Of a stretch of 64,000 nt of DNA, positions 35,601 to 44,476 are shown one piece after another (position 1 is the first letter of the stretch; each line of letters starts with the position of its first letter). The stretch is from Dama dama. Lineage: Eukaryota; Chordata; Mammalia; Artiodactyla; Cervidae. The translations under genes and the position numbers were made by a program. The stretch spans positions 125,980,501-126,044,500 of the forward strand of contig NC_083685.1 in the NCBI RefSeq assembly GCF_033118175.1, written 5' to 3'. Under the pieces are notes generated by a model. It did no database searches. It was not told where the DNA came from and saw only the letters and a program-made list of their open reading frames with translations.

Positions 35601-38600
35601 TTCTCGGTTGATTTCACTCAGGAAGGGGGCAGGATGGAGGACCCCGCAGCCAGGACCCTCCCGGGGCCAAGTGAGCGTTTCCAAACAGGACACGGGTATC
35701 ACCCGCAACAGCCCTGATCCCATCCCCATGATGAGGTCAGGGTCCTCCGGAGGCCCCGGAGTCACCCTCACCCCCAATCTTCACCCACCCCCCCCACCAA
35801 GTCCCAGCCACATGCGGCTTGCCAGAGACGGCTGCCTGGACTGAGGTCTTGTTAGCGCTCCCACTGTGTTCAGTAGCTACGCCCCGCCCGCCGCCTCCCC
35901 ACTCAGCTCCCACCTTCCCCCGCACAGCTTCCCTGGTTTCCGCGGGGAGGCCCACGGCGCCCTCCTCTCTCAGCTGCACACCCCGCCTCTCCGCCTCCCC
36001 TTCCCCGACAAGCACCTTCTCATCGCTCAAGACCACAGGGACGTGCCAGCGCCCTGTCTCTCTGTCTCACACACACACACACACAATATACATACACCTA
36101 CACACACATACACACACTATACATACACCTACACACAGATACACACACACGTGTGCACGCACACACACAGAGTTTGCTCTCTGATGTGATTTCTGCCTTG
36201 GCAATTCCAACCTGAGGCTGTTCAGGTGACCTTGTTGCTGCTACAGGGGGAGTTAGGGCTGTGCATGGCTCACCTCGGATCACAGACACCTCCACGTGGA
36301 AGGTGGGGTCCAACGAAAGTGGCCTATCGATCCCACATCCATACTTTCCCTCATCCTCCTCTCTGAGGCTCTCCAAGGTCACTGTGAAGGTGAGGTTTCC
36401 AGGATGGTCTTTGATGGACACGCGGCCCTTCCTCATTTCTCTCTCTGACTCTCTGGTCTCCACAATTTTCCACGATAACATACATGGGAATTTGCACCAG
36501 TATTTGGAATTGTTGATGAATTCCTCCCGGTACCGACACTCCACGATCAGGGATCCCCCCACGATGCCCGTCACTTTGCTGGGGCCGCTCAGGGACAAAC
36601 AGCCTGGAAAACACAACTCCAAAAGTCCAACTCCATCAGGTGGGCCTGGGTCAGGATGCCCTGGGGGCACCCCTCAAAGTTCCCCCATCTCACGCTAGCT
36701 GCCCCGCATCAGCCTGAAAACACCTTGAGAGTCTGCTGCTTCCACTCTGTCACCCCTAAGACCACAGCCGCACTTTCCTCCAGACCCCAACTTTCTTTCC
36801 TCTGCCCTTCCAACCTCTCACCCACCAGGGAACTCCCACTTCCCAGCTTGTCAGGATGCCCCCAGCCCGGAGCAGCTCAGTCACCTGAAGAACCGCTCAT
36901 AGGCTGATGTGTTCCCACCAAGAGGGTGTGGACCGAGGCAGAGAGAGGTCTGCCAGATGGTTCACAGAAGCACCAGCCACGCTTGGCAAATTTCATGCAT
37001 GAAAAATCATCCGCACACACACACAGTTTACTGACAGCCTTCATCTCATCCTGGGCCTTACTTCAGCTTGCCCAGCTCCTGTTGACTTAATTTTCAAGGA
37101 AGCTCACGTTTTATTTCTGAGATTGGCGTCTGCTATTGTCCCAGACAGTCCTCCGCTACGGAGCTGGGGGACTAAGGTGAGGCGTGTGACATTAATGCTG
37201 GCCACCAAGCCGAGGACACGCCCCCCAGCCCTGGCCCCTGTGGATACCGCTCCTCACCAGCCCTGTGATTCTGTGACGGGGCCCCACAGTGGTGGGAGGT
37301 GTGGCTTGTTGTCTTTTGTTAGAGTTAGACGTCTTTAATTTGACTTGGCTTTTCAGGCTCTTAAATCACTTGAAGACACTCGAATGTAAGCCCCTGGGGC
37401 CTTCTTCTTGTATCTTAAAGGTCTACACGTGCCCGGAACATAGTAGGCCCTCAGCAAACGCTTGGGTGTGAGCACCTCCCCCAGCCCACACAGCTCTCCG
37501 TTCAAAGCTACCCAAAGCTGACAACAAGCTCCCATCCTCCCACTCCTGGGAGCCCATCAGGGGGTCCTATTCTGGCATGGGTGGCAGATGCCCCACAGAG
37601 AAGCCTTTTCCAGCCCCATCACGGGTGTGATGTTTCCTGAGATGCTCCGTAGCCAGGGCCACAGTGACGTGGAAAGGGCATCAGAAGAATCTGAGTTTTA
37701 GTCTCAGTTCAATGACAAGTCTGCTGTGTGTTCTGGGACAAGTCACTTAACCTCTCTGAGCTTCAGAGGCCTCATTGGTAACGTGGTGATGATTGGTAAG
37801 CCTCACAGGACATTTGGGAGTATTGAATGAGATAACGGGCACCAAATGCTTGGAGAATAATATCAGGTTGAACCACATGAAGTTGCTGGTATTCCTCTGT
37901 TTCTGACCAAGAAAACCGACATTTCAGGAAATTCAGTCTAATGAAAATAGATAACCCTCTGTCCACCTGAATTAAGACACGAAAATAAAATAATCACAGA
38001 GACAGAGAAAATGAAATAAAAAATGGCCCTTTGCAGAAATTCTGTACAGAGAATTCCCTGGAGGTCCAGTGGTAAAGACTCTGCTTTTTCACTGCTGAGG
38101 GTCCAGGTTCAATCCTTGGTCAGAGAACTATGATCCCACAAGCCACGCAGTGCAGCCAAAAAAAGAAAAAAGACATTCTCTACAGATAAGTGTGTAAATC
38201 TGGATGAATGTGTGATTTTCCAGAAGGTAAAAAATCAGTAAAATTGACACATACCGAGTGCTCAACAGAAAAATGTCCCAGCCCTTCCTTCGTTTAAGAC
38301 GTCGCTCCTGCTGCCCACATCCAGACTCCACGCCCTGTGTCCCCTCGACTGTGAATCCTCATCTTTCCAGCCTGGCTCTCGGCTCCCCTGCCTGGCCTGG
38401 GTCCCCCCTTCACCTCCACCCTCAGGACCCAGCCCTCTGCGTCCAGGGTCTGCCTTCCCCTCGCACCGTGTCTGTCTCCCCTTCCCCGTGTCTCTCTGTT
38501 CTTCTGTCTCCGTCTTTGTCTGTCTCTCCTTATCTCTCTCTCTCTGTGTCTGTCCGTCTGTCCTTCTCTCTCTCCATCTCTCTCTCTCACTTTCTGTCTC

Positions 38601-41600
38601 TCTGTCTCTCATTATCTCTCTCTGTCCCTCTGTCTACGTGACTATTCTGTCTGTCTGCCTCTTTATCTGTCTCTGTCTCTTCTAACAGGATGTTCCTCTG
38701 TTTTCTTAGTGTTTTACTTCAGAATCACAAAATCTCATCCCCCTAAATCCCAGACAAACGAGTGAACCATCCAGCACAAGAAGTGGAGAGGAACCAGCGC
38801 GTTCACACCCCACCCAGGAGAGAGAGGAAAGCCAGAGCAGAAGTTAGTGAATCAGGACACAGAAGAACAATGGGACTAGTGTATACACCGGAAAGCTGAT
38901 TTTTCATTTGGGAGAAACAAACAACAAAATAGACATTCTTGTGTGTAACCAGATCAAGAAAAAATAAAAAAACACACATAAACAATTAAAAAGAAAAATA
39001 GGGTAAACTGCAAGCCTCTACAAAAATGTCTATACACTTGGACAAAACTGGTGATCTTCTCTTCATTTTTTAAAAAACATTTATTTATTTGTGTAGTTCA
39101 GCTGGGTCTTAGTTGCCACACTTGGCATCTTTAGTTGCGGCATGTGGGATCTAGTTCCCTGACCAGGAATTGGACCTGGGCCTCCTGAATTGGGAGCATG
39201 GAGTCTTAGCCACTGGACCATCAGGGAAGTCCCCCAGACTGGTGATTTTCTAGGAAAGTATACATTACCTATATTAATCCAGAATAGACATTTAAAAAAT
39301 GTAGACCAGTACCTATTAGTGTCAGCAAGGAGTCCTTTCCCAAAGACAACTATGTGAAGTGATATGGTAATTATTTCACTGTGTGTACATGTATCAAAAC
39401 ATTACTGTAATTGTACACCATATATATATATACACAATTTTTACTTGTTAATTATGCCTCAGTAAAACTGGAGAGAAAAGAGAAGAAAGAAGTTCTTTTT
39501 TCTTTCTGTTCCAAAAATTGAGGAGCAAAACTCAGTTTCACAAGTTAATTCTCTCAAAACTTTCAAAGACCAAACAATCCCAACTTTATTTAAACATCTA
39601 CAGAGAATAAGAAAACAGGAAAAACGTCCTAATTCTTATCATACATGCTTAGTCACTCAGCTGTATCCGACTCTTTGTGACCCTATGGACTAAAGCCTGC
39701 CAGGCTCCTCTGTCAATAGGATTTTCCAGGCAAGAATGCTGGAGTGGATAACCATTCCCTTCTCTCAGGGATCAAACTCAGGTCTCCTGCATTGCAGACA
39801 AATTCTTTACCGTCTGAGTTTTCAGAGAAGCCCATTCTTATCATGAAGTCAGTATAATGTATATCAAAGACTAAAATCTGGCCAAATATCTTAATATAAT
39901 TCACCTCTTGAATAGTTCAAAGGAAAAAAAAACTATAGTCACACTGTGGCAATATTGTGGATTTGATTCCAGACAACTGTGCACCCTCAGCCACTTCAGT
40001 CGCGTCTGACTCTCTGTGACCCCCTGGACTGTAGCCCACCAGGCTCCTCTGTCCGTGGGATTCTCCAGGCAAGAACACTGGAGCGGGTTGCCATCTCCTC
40101 CTCCATCCAGACAATCATAGTAAAGCGAATATCGCGATAAAGAAAGTCACAAGAAGGTTTTGGTTTCCCAGCACATATAAAAGCTATGTTGGGGACTTCC
40201 CTGGTGGTTAAGGGGGAAGACTCTGCTTCAACGCATGGGGTGTGGGTTCAATCCATGGTTGGGGAACTAAGATCCCACATGCTGCACAGCCGAAAGAAAA
40301 AAGCGATGCTTACGTTATACTCCGGTCTATGAAGTGTGCAACAAATAGCATTACGTCTTACAAACAATTTACATACCTTAATTTAAAAATATTATACTCT
40401 ATCGCTAAAAAATGCTATACATCATCTGAGCCTTCAGTGTCATAATCTTTTTCTGGTGGAGAGTTTGAAATTTTGCAGGAATTACCAAAATGTGACAGAG
40501 ATACAAGGGGAGGAAATGCTGTTGGAAAAATGGAGCCAATAGACTTGGTCGAAGCAGGGCTACCTCAAAATTCAATTGGGAAAAGGCAGTGTCTGTGAAG
40601 CTCCACAAAGCAAAGCGCAAGACGAGGTGTGGCTGTAACCGTCTCAGGGCTGCAGTGAGTGCTCATTCGCTCAGTCGTGTCCGACTCTCTGCGACCCCGT
40701 GGGCTGTAGGACCCCAATCTCCTCTGTCCGTGGGATTCTCCAGGCAAGAATACTGGAGTGGGTTGCCATGCCCTCCTCCAGGGGATCTTCCCAACCTAGG
40801 GATCGAACCCAGGTCTCCCACATTGCAGGCGGATGCTTTCCCTGGAGGCTCAGACAATAAAGAATCATCTAAATAGATCACGAAAAAGCACCTGACTCCT
40901 GATGCTGTTGTTTTTAAAAACATAGGCGATGTCCCCTTTACACTAAACAGAAACACTGCACGTCTGCCCAGGAAGGGACCAGGCAGGCATGACCACCGCC
41001 GCCGCGGTCCTGGGCATCGTGGGACGAGCCCGTGACCAGTGAGAGAGGAAACCAGAGAAACAGTGAACCCTCCACCCAGGCAGAGCCTGTGAACACACGA
41101 GAACCCCCGAGAGGGACAGTAGAAAAATGAGCCATGAGAAGGTGACCAGTTTCTCTGCGGTAACGAACCTGCCTACACAGGAGACGCAGGAGACACAGGT
41201 TCGATCCCCGGGTCAGGAAGATCCTCTGGAGGAGGAAATGGCAACCCACCCCAGTATTCTTGTCTGGAGAATCCCCATGGACAGAGGAGCCTGGCGGGCT
41301 AAAGTAGGGGGTCCAAAGAGTCAGGCACGACTGAATGAGCATGCAAGGATGAAACGAGCAAGATTGCAAGAGCTGTCTGAGAGCCGAGAACGCTTCTGGA
41401 GGCCCAGGAGAGAAATCGTCCCAAGGAAGCCCTCTCCTCCAGGGAGCAAGCCTCCTCCTCCCTTCCCTGAAGCTGCTCTGCCCTCCCACCCCCTGTCCCC
41501 TCCACCTCGCCTTCCCGGATGGGATGGGAATCCCCGTCTCCCTTCCTTGGAGACCACCAGCCCCGTGGTCCTTAGGTTCCGGTCCCTCGAGCCACCCTGG

Positions 41601-42074
41601 CTATTCATTCACCTCCATGACCCAGACCAGGGCCAGCCCCTGCCTCATCCCCACGCTTCCTCCAGCCCCTGGACCCGTGATCCAGAGGGCGCCTCCTGTC
41701 AACGAGCGTGTCCTGGGTGTGCCCGGCGGTCACCCTGCCACCCACTCTGGTACGCTCTGCCTTTTGCCCTCCTTCCTCTAATAATTCATCCCCAAACCTT
41801 CAGCAAAGCCCCTCCCCCGTGTCCCACTGTGGCTCCTGCAAGGCTAGACGGATGCAGGAGGAGAGACGGACACTCACCCCTGCCCTCCAAGGATGGGGTC
41901 CATCTTAAGCGGTGGACGGACCGTGCCCCAGTCTGAGTCACCCTCCCCGCTTCCATCCCCACCCTCCACCCTCCCCATTCTCTCCCCCCTCCCCCTCCCC
42001 TGGCAGCCCCCACCTGGGACCCAGAGGAGCAGCAGAGCGGGGGGCAGCCACGTAGCCCGGTGCGGCTGGGCCAT
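23547..42074 (-). CDS. CD300A: CD300A (CLM-8) inhibitory receptor, complete, 7 coding exons
   Basis: Single-pass leukocyte receptor that recruits SHP-1/SHP-2 through tail ITIMs to damp activation. The human protein binds phosphatidylserine and phosphatidylethanolamine. Coding exons in order: 42074-42014, 36603-36274, 35536-35371, 31862-31768, 27571-27534, 27099-26992, 23666-23547. All have GT-AG borders and agreeing phases (1,1,2,1,0,0), giving about 305 residues (human 299). Layout: signal peptide 1-21; IgV about 22-130 with core cysteines C43 and C110 and an extra pair C57/C61; N-glycosylation sequons N51 and N90; Thr/Ser-rich stalk to 185; uncharged helix about 187-209 ending LLAWR; tail tyrosines Y239, Y263, Y275 and Y299. 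The ATG has G at -3 and +4. Oddities: Y239 and Y299 have Pro at -2, and the IgV F strand reads KYGC rather than YWC. Confidence 0.93.
23966..24256 (-). mobile_element. Bov-A2-like dimer
   Basis: Two head-to-tail Bov-A monomers in reverse (tcagtcgtgtccgactctgt and tcagtcgtgtccgactcttt), joined by 'catgaaagtgaaaagtgaaa'. It lies in CD300A intron 6. Confidence 0.88.
24975..25084. repeat. Short tandem repeat, unit about 35 bp
   Basis: Three copies of 'ttgggtgtatggtacatgcg' plus 'tgtgcctgctaag' sequence. The last copy runs into the Bov-tA. It looks like duplication of the SINE edge and its flank. Confidence 0.85.
25070..25290 (-). mobile_element. Bov-tA SINE
   Basis: 'gctaagttgcttcagttgtg' to 'agcgccaccagggaagccc'. 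It is preceded by a threefold 35-bp tandem repeat (see 24975-25084). Confidence 0.88.
25300..25520 (-). mobile_element. Bov-tA SINE
   Basis: 'gtgaagtctctcagtcgtgt' to 'gagccaccagggaagtcc', directly after the preceding copy. Confidence 0.88.
25530..26503 (-). mobile_element. BovB, 5'-truncated, frameshifted
   Basis: Reverse BovB from 'attcagttcagtcactcagt' to the 'cctgacctgcatacaggttt' region of the reverse transcriptase. The frame is broken near 26174-26200. YADD has become CADD (LRCADDTTL) in the fragment at 26200-26502, so the copy is dead. Confidence 0.9.
26640..26840 (-). mobile_element. Artiodactyl tRNA-derived SINE
   Basis: T-rich tail, 'accagggatcaaacctgcac' and 'agccactggaccaccagagg'. 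It ends only about 150 bp downstream (transcript sense) of CD300A exon 6. Confidence 0.78.
26992..27099 (-). CDS. CD300A: CD300A exon 6: tail exon with two tyrosine motifs
   Basis: 108 bp, phase 0 on both sides, acceptor 'gtccaccccag' and donor GTG|GTGAGTG. It encodes 36 residues containing PCYANLEL and VEVEYSTV. The second is a full ITIM; the first keeps Y and L but has Pro at -2. Confidence 0.95.
27534..27571 (-). CDS. CD300A: CD300A exon 5: juxtamembrane mini-exon
   Basis: 38 bp between acceptor 'cttgcctctttag' and donor CAG|GTAAGG. It completes the Ala codon after VK and encodes AGEKPEPPQSRSQ, equivalent to the short juxtamembrane exon of human CD300A. Confidence 0.92.
28650..28860 (-). 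mobile_element. Bov-tA SINE
   Basis: 'gctaagtcacttcagtcatg' to 'accactagcgccact', in CD300A intron 4. Confidence 0.87.
29450..29703 (+). mobile_element. Artiodactyl tRNA-derived SINE, near full length
   Basis: 'gacttccctggtggtccagt' head, B-box 'ggttcgatccctggtcctgg', long body with 'gagaagcccatgcaccgccg' and 'gaagacccagcacaagtcaa'. Antisense to CD300A. Confidence 0.85.
31768..31862 (-). CDS. CD300A: CD300A exon 4: transmembrane exon
   Basis: 95 bp in the human-like form: acceptor 'ctgtctcccctcag', phase 2, donor AAAG|GTGAGT. It encodes a leucine-rich helix (ALLISLALLLLLLGVVSL) and the stop-transfer LLAWRMVQRRVK. There is no charged residue in the membrane, as expected for an inhibitory CD300. 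A second good acceptor upstream ('cttttttttag', exon start 31937) keeps the same phase and would add 25 residues including a free Cys. Confidence 0.9.
31863..31937 (-). CDS. CD300A: CD300A exon 4 in-frame 5' extension (alternative acceptor)
   Basis: 75 bp open in frame between two usable acceptors. It encodes GSSSTEQARESRTSCPMQP followed by TLSPL. Using it gives a 330-residue protein with a longer membrane-proximal stalk. Human CD300A lacks an equivalent, so I treat it as optional. Confidence 0.45.
32119..32326. mobile_element. hAT-like DNA transposon fossil
   Basis: Ends are inverted: 'gggtcccca' near 32122 and 'tggggacc' near 32316. The interior phrases 'ctgttaggaacctggccacg' and 'aaaaccggtccctggtgcca' are those of an old mammalian MER-type hAT element, internally deleted to about 208 bp. 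Flanks 'gtgtaaac' and 'ttataaac' may be a decayed 8-bp duplication. Confidence 0.65.
32334..32460 (-). mobile_element. Bov-A fragment
   Basis: 'tgttgttcagctgctcggct' to 'tcatgtccattgagttggtg', next to the hAT fossil in intron 3. Confidence 0.82.
32842..33118 (+). mobile_element. Artiodactyl tRNA-derived SINE, near full length
   Basis: 'ggggcttccccggtggttca' to 'agacccagcacaggaaaaaa' with an A-rich tail. In CD300A intron 3, antisense. Confidence 0.83.
33440..34262 (+). mobile_element. Ancient ERV-type LTR, interrupted
   Basis: The left part (caatgaaacccaagtaaaga and 'cttcctggttggtgaacaca') and right part (ctgtgagttacctaagcaat, ending 'catcaggtggtgtcagaa') match an old mammalian LTR that I recognise but cannot name. 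A Bov-tA interrupts it at 33732-33994 with a 12-bp target duplication. No coding remnant is seen. Confidence 0.55.
33732..33994 (-). mobile_element. Bov-tA SINE with target-site duplication
   Basis: Reverse Bov-tA flanked by an exact 12-bp duplication (cctgacctttat, 33720-33731 and 33995-34006). It carries a short internal duplication of the 'gggccgtagcctgcagccgt' part. Confidence 0.9.
34275..34765 (+). mobile_element. tRNA-derived SINE split by a Bov-tA
   Basis: The head 'gggcttccctggtggtccag' ends at 'gtgcaccacaact' near 34393. The body resumes near 34600 (ccgcaaccgctgagcttacg) and ends 'cagcgcagccaaaaataaaa'. The middle is a younger Bov-tA. Confidence 0.85.
34393..34598 (+). mobile_element. 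Bov-tA SINE nested in a SINE
   Basis: 'aggaggcgctgatggtaaag' to 'gttggacacgactgagcagc', inserted into the older element in the same orientation. Confidence 0.87.
34985..35108 (+). mobile_element. MIR fragment
   Basis: 'ggtcacttaacctttcagag' and 'tgtttactcatccgtaaatg' are the conserved MIR core. Confidence 0.65.
35371..35536 (-). CDS. CD300A: CD300A exon 3: stalk exon
   Basis: 166 bp, phase 1 in and phase 2 out, acceptor 'gatttgtatttcag' and donor GGAG|GTGAGG. It encodes a Thr/Ser/Pro-rich segment with the phrase AKTSTITT, which I recall in the human CD300A stalk too. The composition predicts heavy O-glycosylation. Confidence 0.93.
36067..36172. repeat. Compound CA/TACACC microsatellite in CD300A intron 2
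   Basis: CA runs alternate with 'atatacatacacctacacac' blocks, two of which are near-identical copies. It lies about 100 bp downstream (transcript sense) of the Ig exon donor. Confidence 0.95.
36274..36603 (-). CDS. CD300A: CD300A exon 2: IgV domain
   Basis: 330 bp, phase 1 on both sides, acceptor 'gttgtgttttccag' and donor CCGAG|GTGAGC. It encodes the V-type Ig domain from CLSLSGPSKV to HVEVSVIR. The family signatures VGGSL, the B-strand Cys, KYWC, VETR, GRVSIKD, LTFTVTLESL and the F-strand Cys are all present. The second C-C' cysteine sits four residues after YWC (YWCKFPC), a spacing I associate more with CD300C-type domains than with human CD300A. Confidence 0.96.
37670..37860 (+). mobile_element. 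MIR SINE, well preserved
   Basis: Contains the MIR core 'acaagtcacttaacctctct' and the downstream 'ttgaatgagataacgggcac' phrase. Confidence 0.8.
38052..38170 (+). mobile_element. tRNA-derived SINE
   Basis: 'gaattccctggaggtccagt' to 'cagtgcagccaaaaaaagaa'. Confidence 0.8.
38457..38692 (+). repeat. Pyrimidine-rich (TCTC/TGTC)n tract
   Basis: About 235 bp of almost pure TC with scattered G (tctctctctctgtgtctgtc). The long open frames on both strands here (for example the Arg/Glu-rich minus frame) are artefacts of this low complexity. Confidence 0.93.
39070..39234 (-). mobile_element. tRNA-derived SINE
   Basis: 'tttatttatttgtgtagttc' through 'ctgaccaggaattggacctg' to 'ccactggaccatcagggaag'. 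Confidence 0.78.
39355..39480 (+). mobile_element. L1 3' end fragment
   Basis: 'tgtgtacatgtatcaaaaca' and 'aattatgcctcagtaaaact' are decayed versions of the common ruminant L1 3' terminus. Confidence 0.5.
39642..39836 (-). mobile_element. Bov-tA SINE
   Basis: 'atgcttagtcactcagctgt' to 'gtctgagttttcagagaagc'. Confidence 0.85.
39982..40110 (-). mobile_element. Bov-A fragment
   Basis: 'agccacttcagtcgcgtctg' to 'tggagcgggttgccatctcc'. Confidence 0.82.
40192..40310 (+). mobile_element. tRNA-derived SINE
   Basis: 'gggacttccctggtggttaa' to 'ctgcacagccgaaagaaaaa'. Confidence 0.8.
40660..40850 (-). mobile_element. Bov-tA SINE
   Basis: 'gctcattcgctcagtcgtgt' to 'cccacattgcaggcggatgc'. Confidence 0.86.
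41150..41345 (+). mobile_element. Bov-tA SINE
   Basis: 'ctctgcggtaacgaacctgc' to 'gtcaggcacgactgaatgag', inside CD300A intron 1. Confidence 0.85.
42014..42074 (-). CDS. CD300A: CD300A exon 1: signal peptide
   Basis: ATG at 42072-42074 with G at -3 and G at +4, ending at donor CCCAG|GTGGGG in phase 1. It encodes MAQPHRATWLPPALLLLWVP plus the first base of a Gly codon. As I recall the human protein, its start aligns with Thr8 here, so translation must begin seven codons upstream and the N-region is longer. Confidence 0.93.
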
Positions 42075-42260
42075 CGCTCCAGCACGGACGTCGCCTGCAA
42101 CAGCGCCGGCCCAGCCGGTCCTGAGGTCTCAGTCCCCCCAGGAGGCCAGTCAGGCCTGCAGGCTCCCACTTCCGCTTTTCTTCAAGCCTTGCTGCTTCCT
42201 TGTTCGGCTTCTTTTCAGTTCTGTTCCTGGAGCTGCTGAGAAGATGGGGGTCGCCGAGGA
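42075..42260 (-). promoter_or_regulatory. CD300A: Probable CD300A 5' UTR and proximal promoter
   Basis: On the minus strand at 42161-42180 there is AAAAGCGGAAGTGGG, a close match to a PU.1/ETS site, about 90-105 bp upstream of the ATG. No TATA box is obvious. A TATA-less, PU.1-driven promoter is usual for myeloid receptors. The transcription start is not known. Confidence 0.5.
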
Positions 42261-43222
42261 GCAAGCCTACCGGCGGTGCCTAAGACCCCCGGGGCCAGGT
42301 TCTGTAGGTACTTCCGGTGAGGAGACCCTCCCAAGCCCCCAGCTCACCTCCCCCTCCCTCCCACCCCCAGACCATAGGCTGAAGTTCCCGTCTAGCCCAG
42401 CCAGTAGCTCCTTGGTTTCCCTGTGGTCGGGGTGAGAGCCCTGGGGAGGAGCAAGGCCCCAGGGTGTGTCCCATAGCGTGACCGCCCCGGGGAGCAACCC
42501 TTCCACAAGCCCCCCGGCTCAAGGCCCGCACCCCCAGGTGGCACCATGACCCCCAGAGTCCCTGAGTGATTTCTCACCTTGGAATCCTGTCCTCCACTGG
42601 GCCAGAAGGTCCTCAGGCTGTGACCTCCCTTCCCAGGCAGCCCCCACCGGACCCAGCCCAGGGCCGAGCACACAGCGGGACTCAGCAAGCCCGTGTGGAC
42701 CTCTCCTTCGCCAATCCACGTGGAGCTCAGGCTCCAGATACACACACACATGTTCCTTGTGACATGTGCCCCTGGGTTGCACAGAACAGCCTCACGAGCA
42801 TCGGAAACTACTCCTAACCTGCCACCTGAGAGCTTGTAGATAGTTAACTCTAAATGCCACCATCCGGAGTCCCCTGAATGCCCTTCCCTTCCTGCTCTGC
42901 CTATAACATTTCCAGAAATGTGTATTTTTCAACCACCAAAAGTCACGGTCTTGAATGTCAAGGTCAAGAGGCGGGAGGCACTGGCCTGAGAAGAAGCAGG
43001 AGGCTGGGTTGTGGCTCATCCTCAGCCACCCTTCGTACCACTGGTGTGGGCTTGACCAAAACCCAAAGCTCCTGTAAAATGTCAATAACAATAGCTAATT
43101 GGAGGGAATAGAATGGTATCATAATTATACAAACACTTGAAGATGAGATAATAGTGTCCTCAAGCCAGTTTTTTCCCCAAGGAAATATATCATTCCTCTA
43201 ATGAAAGGCAATAGGAAAATAG
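42261..43222. other. Intergenic, no gene seen
   Basis: GC-rich to about 42780 with overlapping chance frames on both strands, then AT-richer. No recognisable repeat or exon. Confidence 0.4.
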
Positions 43223-43224
43223 GA

Positions 43225-43332
43225 TTTTCTTTAATTTATTTTTTGGCCCTGTCGTGCACATAAGGATCAAACCTATGTCCCCTATACTGGAAGCACGGCG
43301 TCTTCACCGCTGGAGAACCAGGGACATCCCAG
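43225..43332 (-). mobile_element. tRNA-derived SINE fragment
   Basis: 'taatttattttttggccctg' to 'ccgctggagaaccagggaca'. Confidence 0.72.
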
Positions 43333-43433
43333 AAAATAGGGTTTGATAGGAAGGCATATGCTTTACAAATAGTCTGCCAGATGCACCTGTCTTTAGACAC
43401 CTAGAGAAACACTTAAACTACAGCAAAGAGGAA

Positions 43434-43606
43434 CTTCAGTTCAGTTCAGCCGCTCAGTCATGTCCGACTCTTTGCGACCCCTTGGACTGCAGCACACCAG
43501 GCTTTTCTGTCCATCACCAACTCCCAGAGCTTGCCCAAATTCATGTCCATTGAGTCAGTGATGACATCCAACTGCCTCATCCTCTGCTGTCCCCTTCTCC
43601 TCCTGC
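43434..43606 (-). mobile_element. BovB/Bov-A 3' end fragment
   Basis: TTCAG repeats, 'catgtccgactctttgcgac', 'gtccccttctcctcctgcc'. 5'-truncated. Confidence 0.87.
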
Positions 43607-43837
43607 CAGCAAAGAGGAAAGGCCAGGGCAATTGATCCCCACCACACCCATCCTGTTCACCCTAACCTGCCCACAAACCCTAAGCAAGAGACAGATTGAT
43701 GCAAAATTACCCCATGATGTCAGAAAATTAAGAAAGAGGTACTTTCCCCACTGGTCTTCAAAGACTATTAATGCGTGAGATGTAGGGGAAAATGAAACCA
43801 GCCAGCTGCAGGCCTGAATCCCCTTCCTCCGAGTGGT

Positions 43838-43857
43838 GGTGGTGGTGGGGGGGGGGT
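43838..43857. repeat. (GGT)n and G run
   Basis: Short GTGGTGGTGG repeat followed by a run of G. A second small (GGT)n-like patch lies at 43968-43980. Confidence 0.9.
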
Positions 43858-44476
43858 CTTGCAATCAGAGAGCCCCTCATCATAGGCTCTGGTGGTCTCT
43901 TCCCAGGCTCTTGGATCTTCTTTCCAGTGTGGACGCCTGTGCTCAGAGGCCAGTGGGCGGGAATGATGTGGTGGTGATGGGTAGGGGGTTCCTGGGCAGA
44001 CCTGCAGCCGCCTGTTGAGCTCTGAGAACCCAGATTTGAGGATGGGACCCTGCAGAACTTCTCTCCCTGGGGCATCACAATCTCAGAGCCGCCGCCCTTG
44101 CCCCAGGGAGGTGAGGCTCCCTCAGCCTTGCTTCTTCCTCCTCCTGCCCAGGAAGGAAACCTAAGGGGGCCTCAGGGACGGCATGTTTCATCCATGGCGG
44201 GTCAGATGCGGCCCAGAGGCTGATGAGAAGCAGGAAGCGGCTGGTGCCTGTGGTGGGAGGTGAGAAGGAGAGCTTGACATCTGGGCGAGCTCGCAGTGGG
44301 GGACGGGGCTGAGGGCGATGCCTCTGACAGCCACTGAGCACCTACTATGTTCCGGAGGTGTGTGTGGTGGTGGGATGCGCCACCGGGGGTTCATCACCGC
44401 AGGATCCACAGGGCAAGGGGAGGGACTCCGAATGAGGAACAGCCAGGGGAGGGGCAGCAGGGAGGGACAGAGGACT

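Larger units (their letters stand above)
36604..42013 (-). other. CD300A: CD300A intron 1
   Basis: 5.4 kb intron between the signal and Ig exons. It holds a MIR (37670-37860), SINEs, a pyrimidine-rich tract, an L1 tail and unique sequence. No additional Ig-like exon was found on either strand. Confidence 0.6.

Noticed and set aside
36098..36670. Reading the Ig exon frame as one continuous 190-residue gene
   Set aside because: The frame runs through clear acceptor and donor sites; the spliced model joins signal, stalk, membrane and tail exons with matching phases.
38262..38612. Arg/Glu-rich minus frame resembling a splicing-factor RS/RE domain
   Set aside because: Produced by the (TCTC/TGTC)n low-complexity tract.
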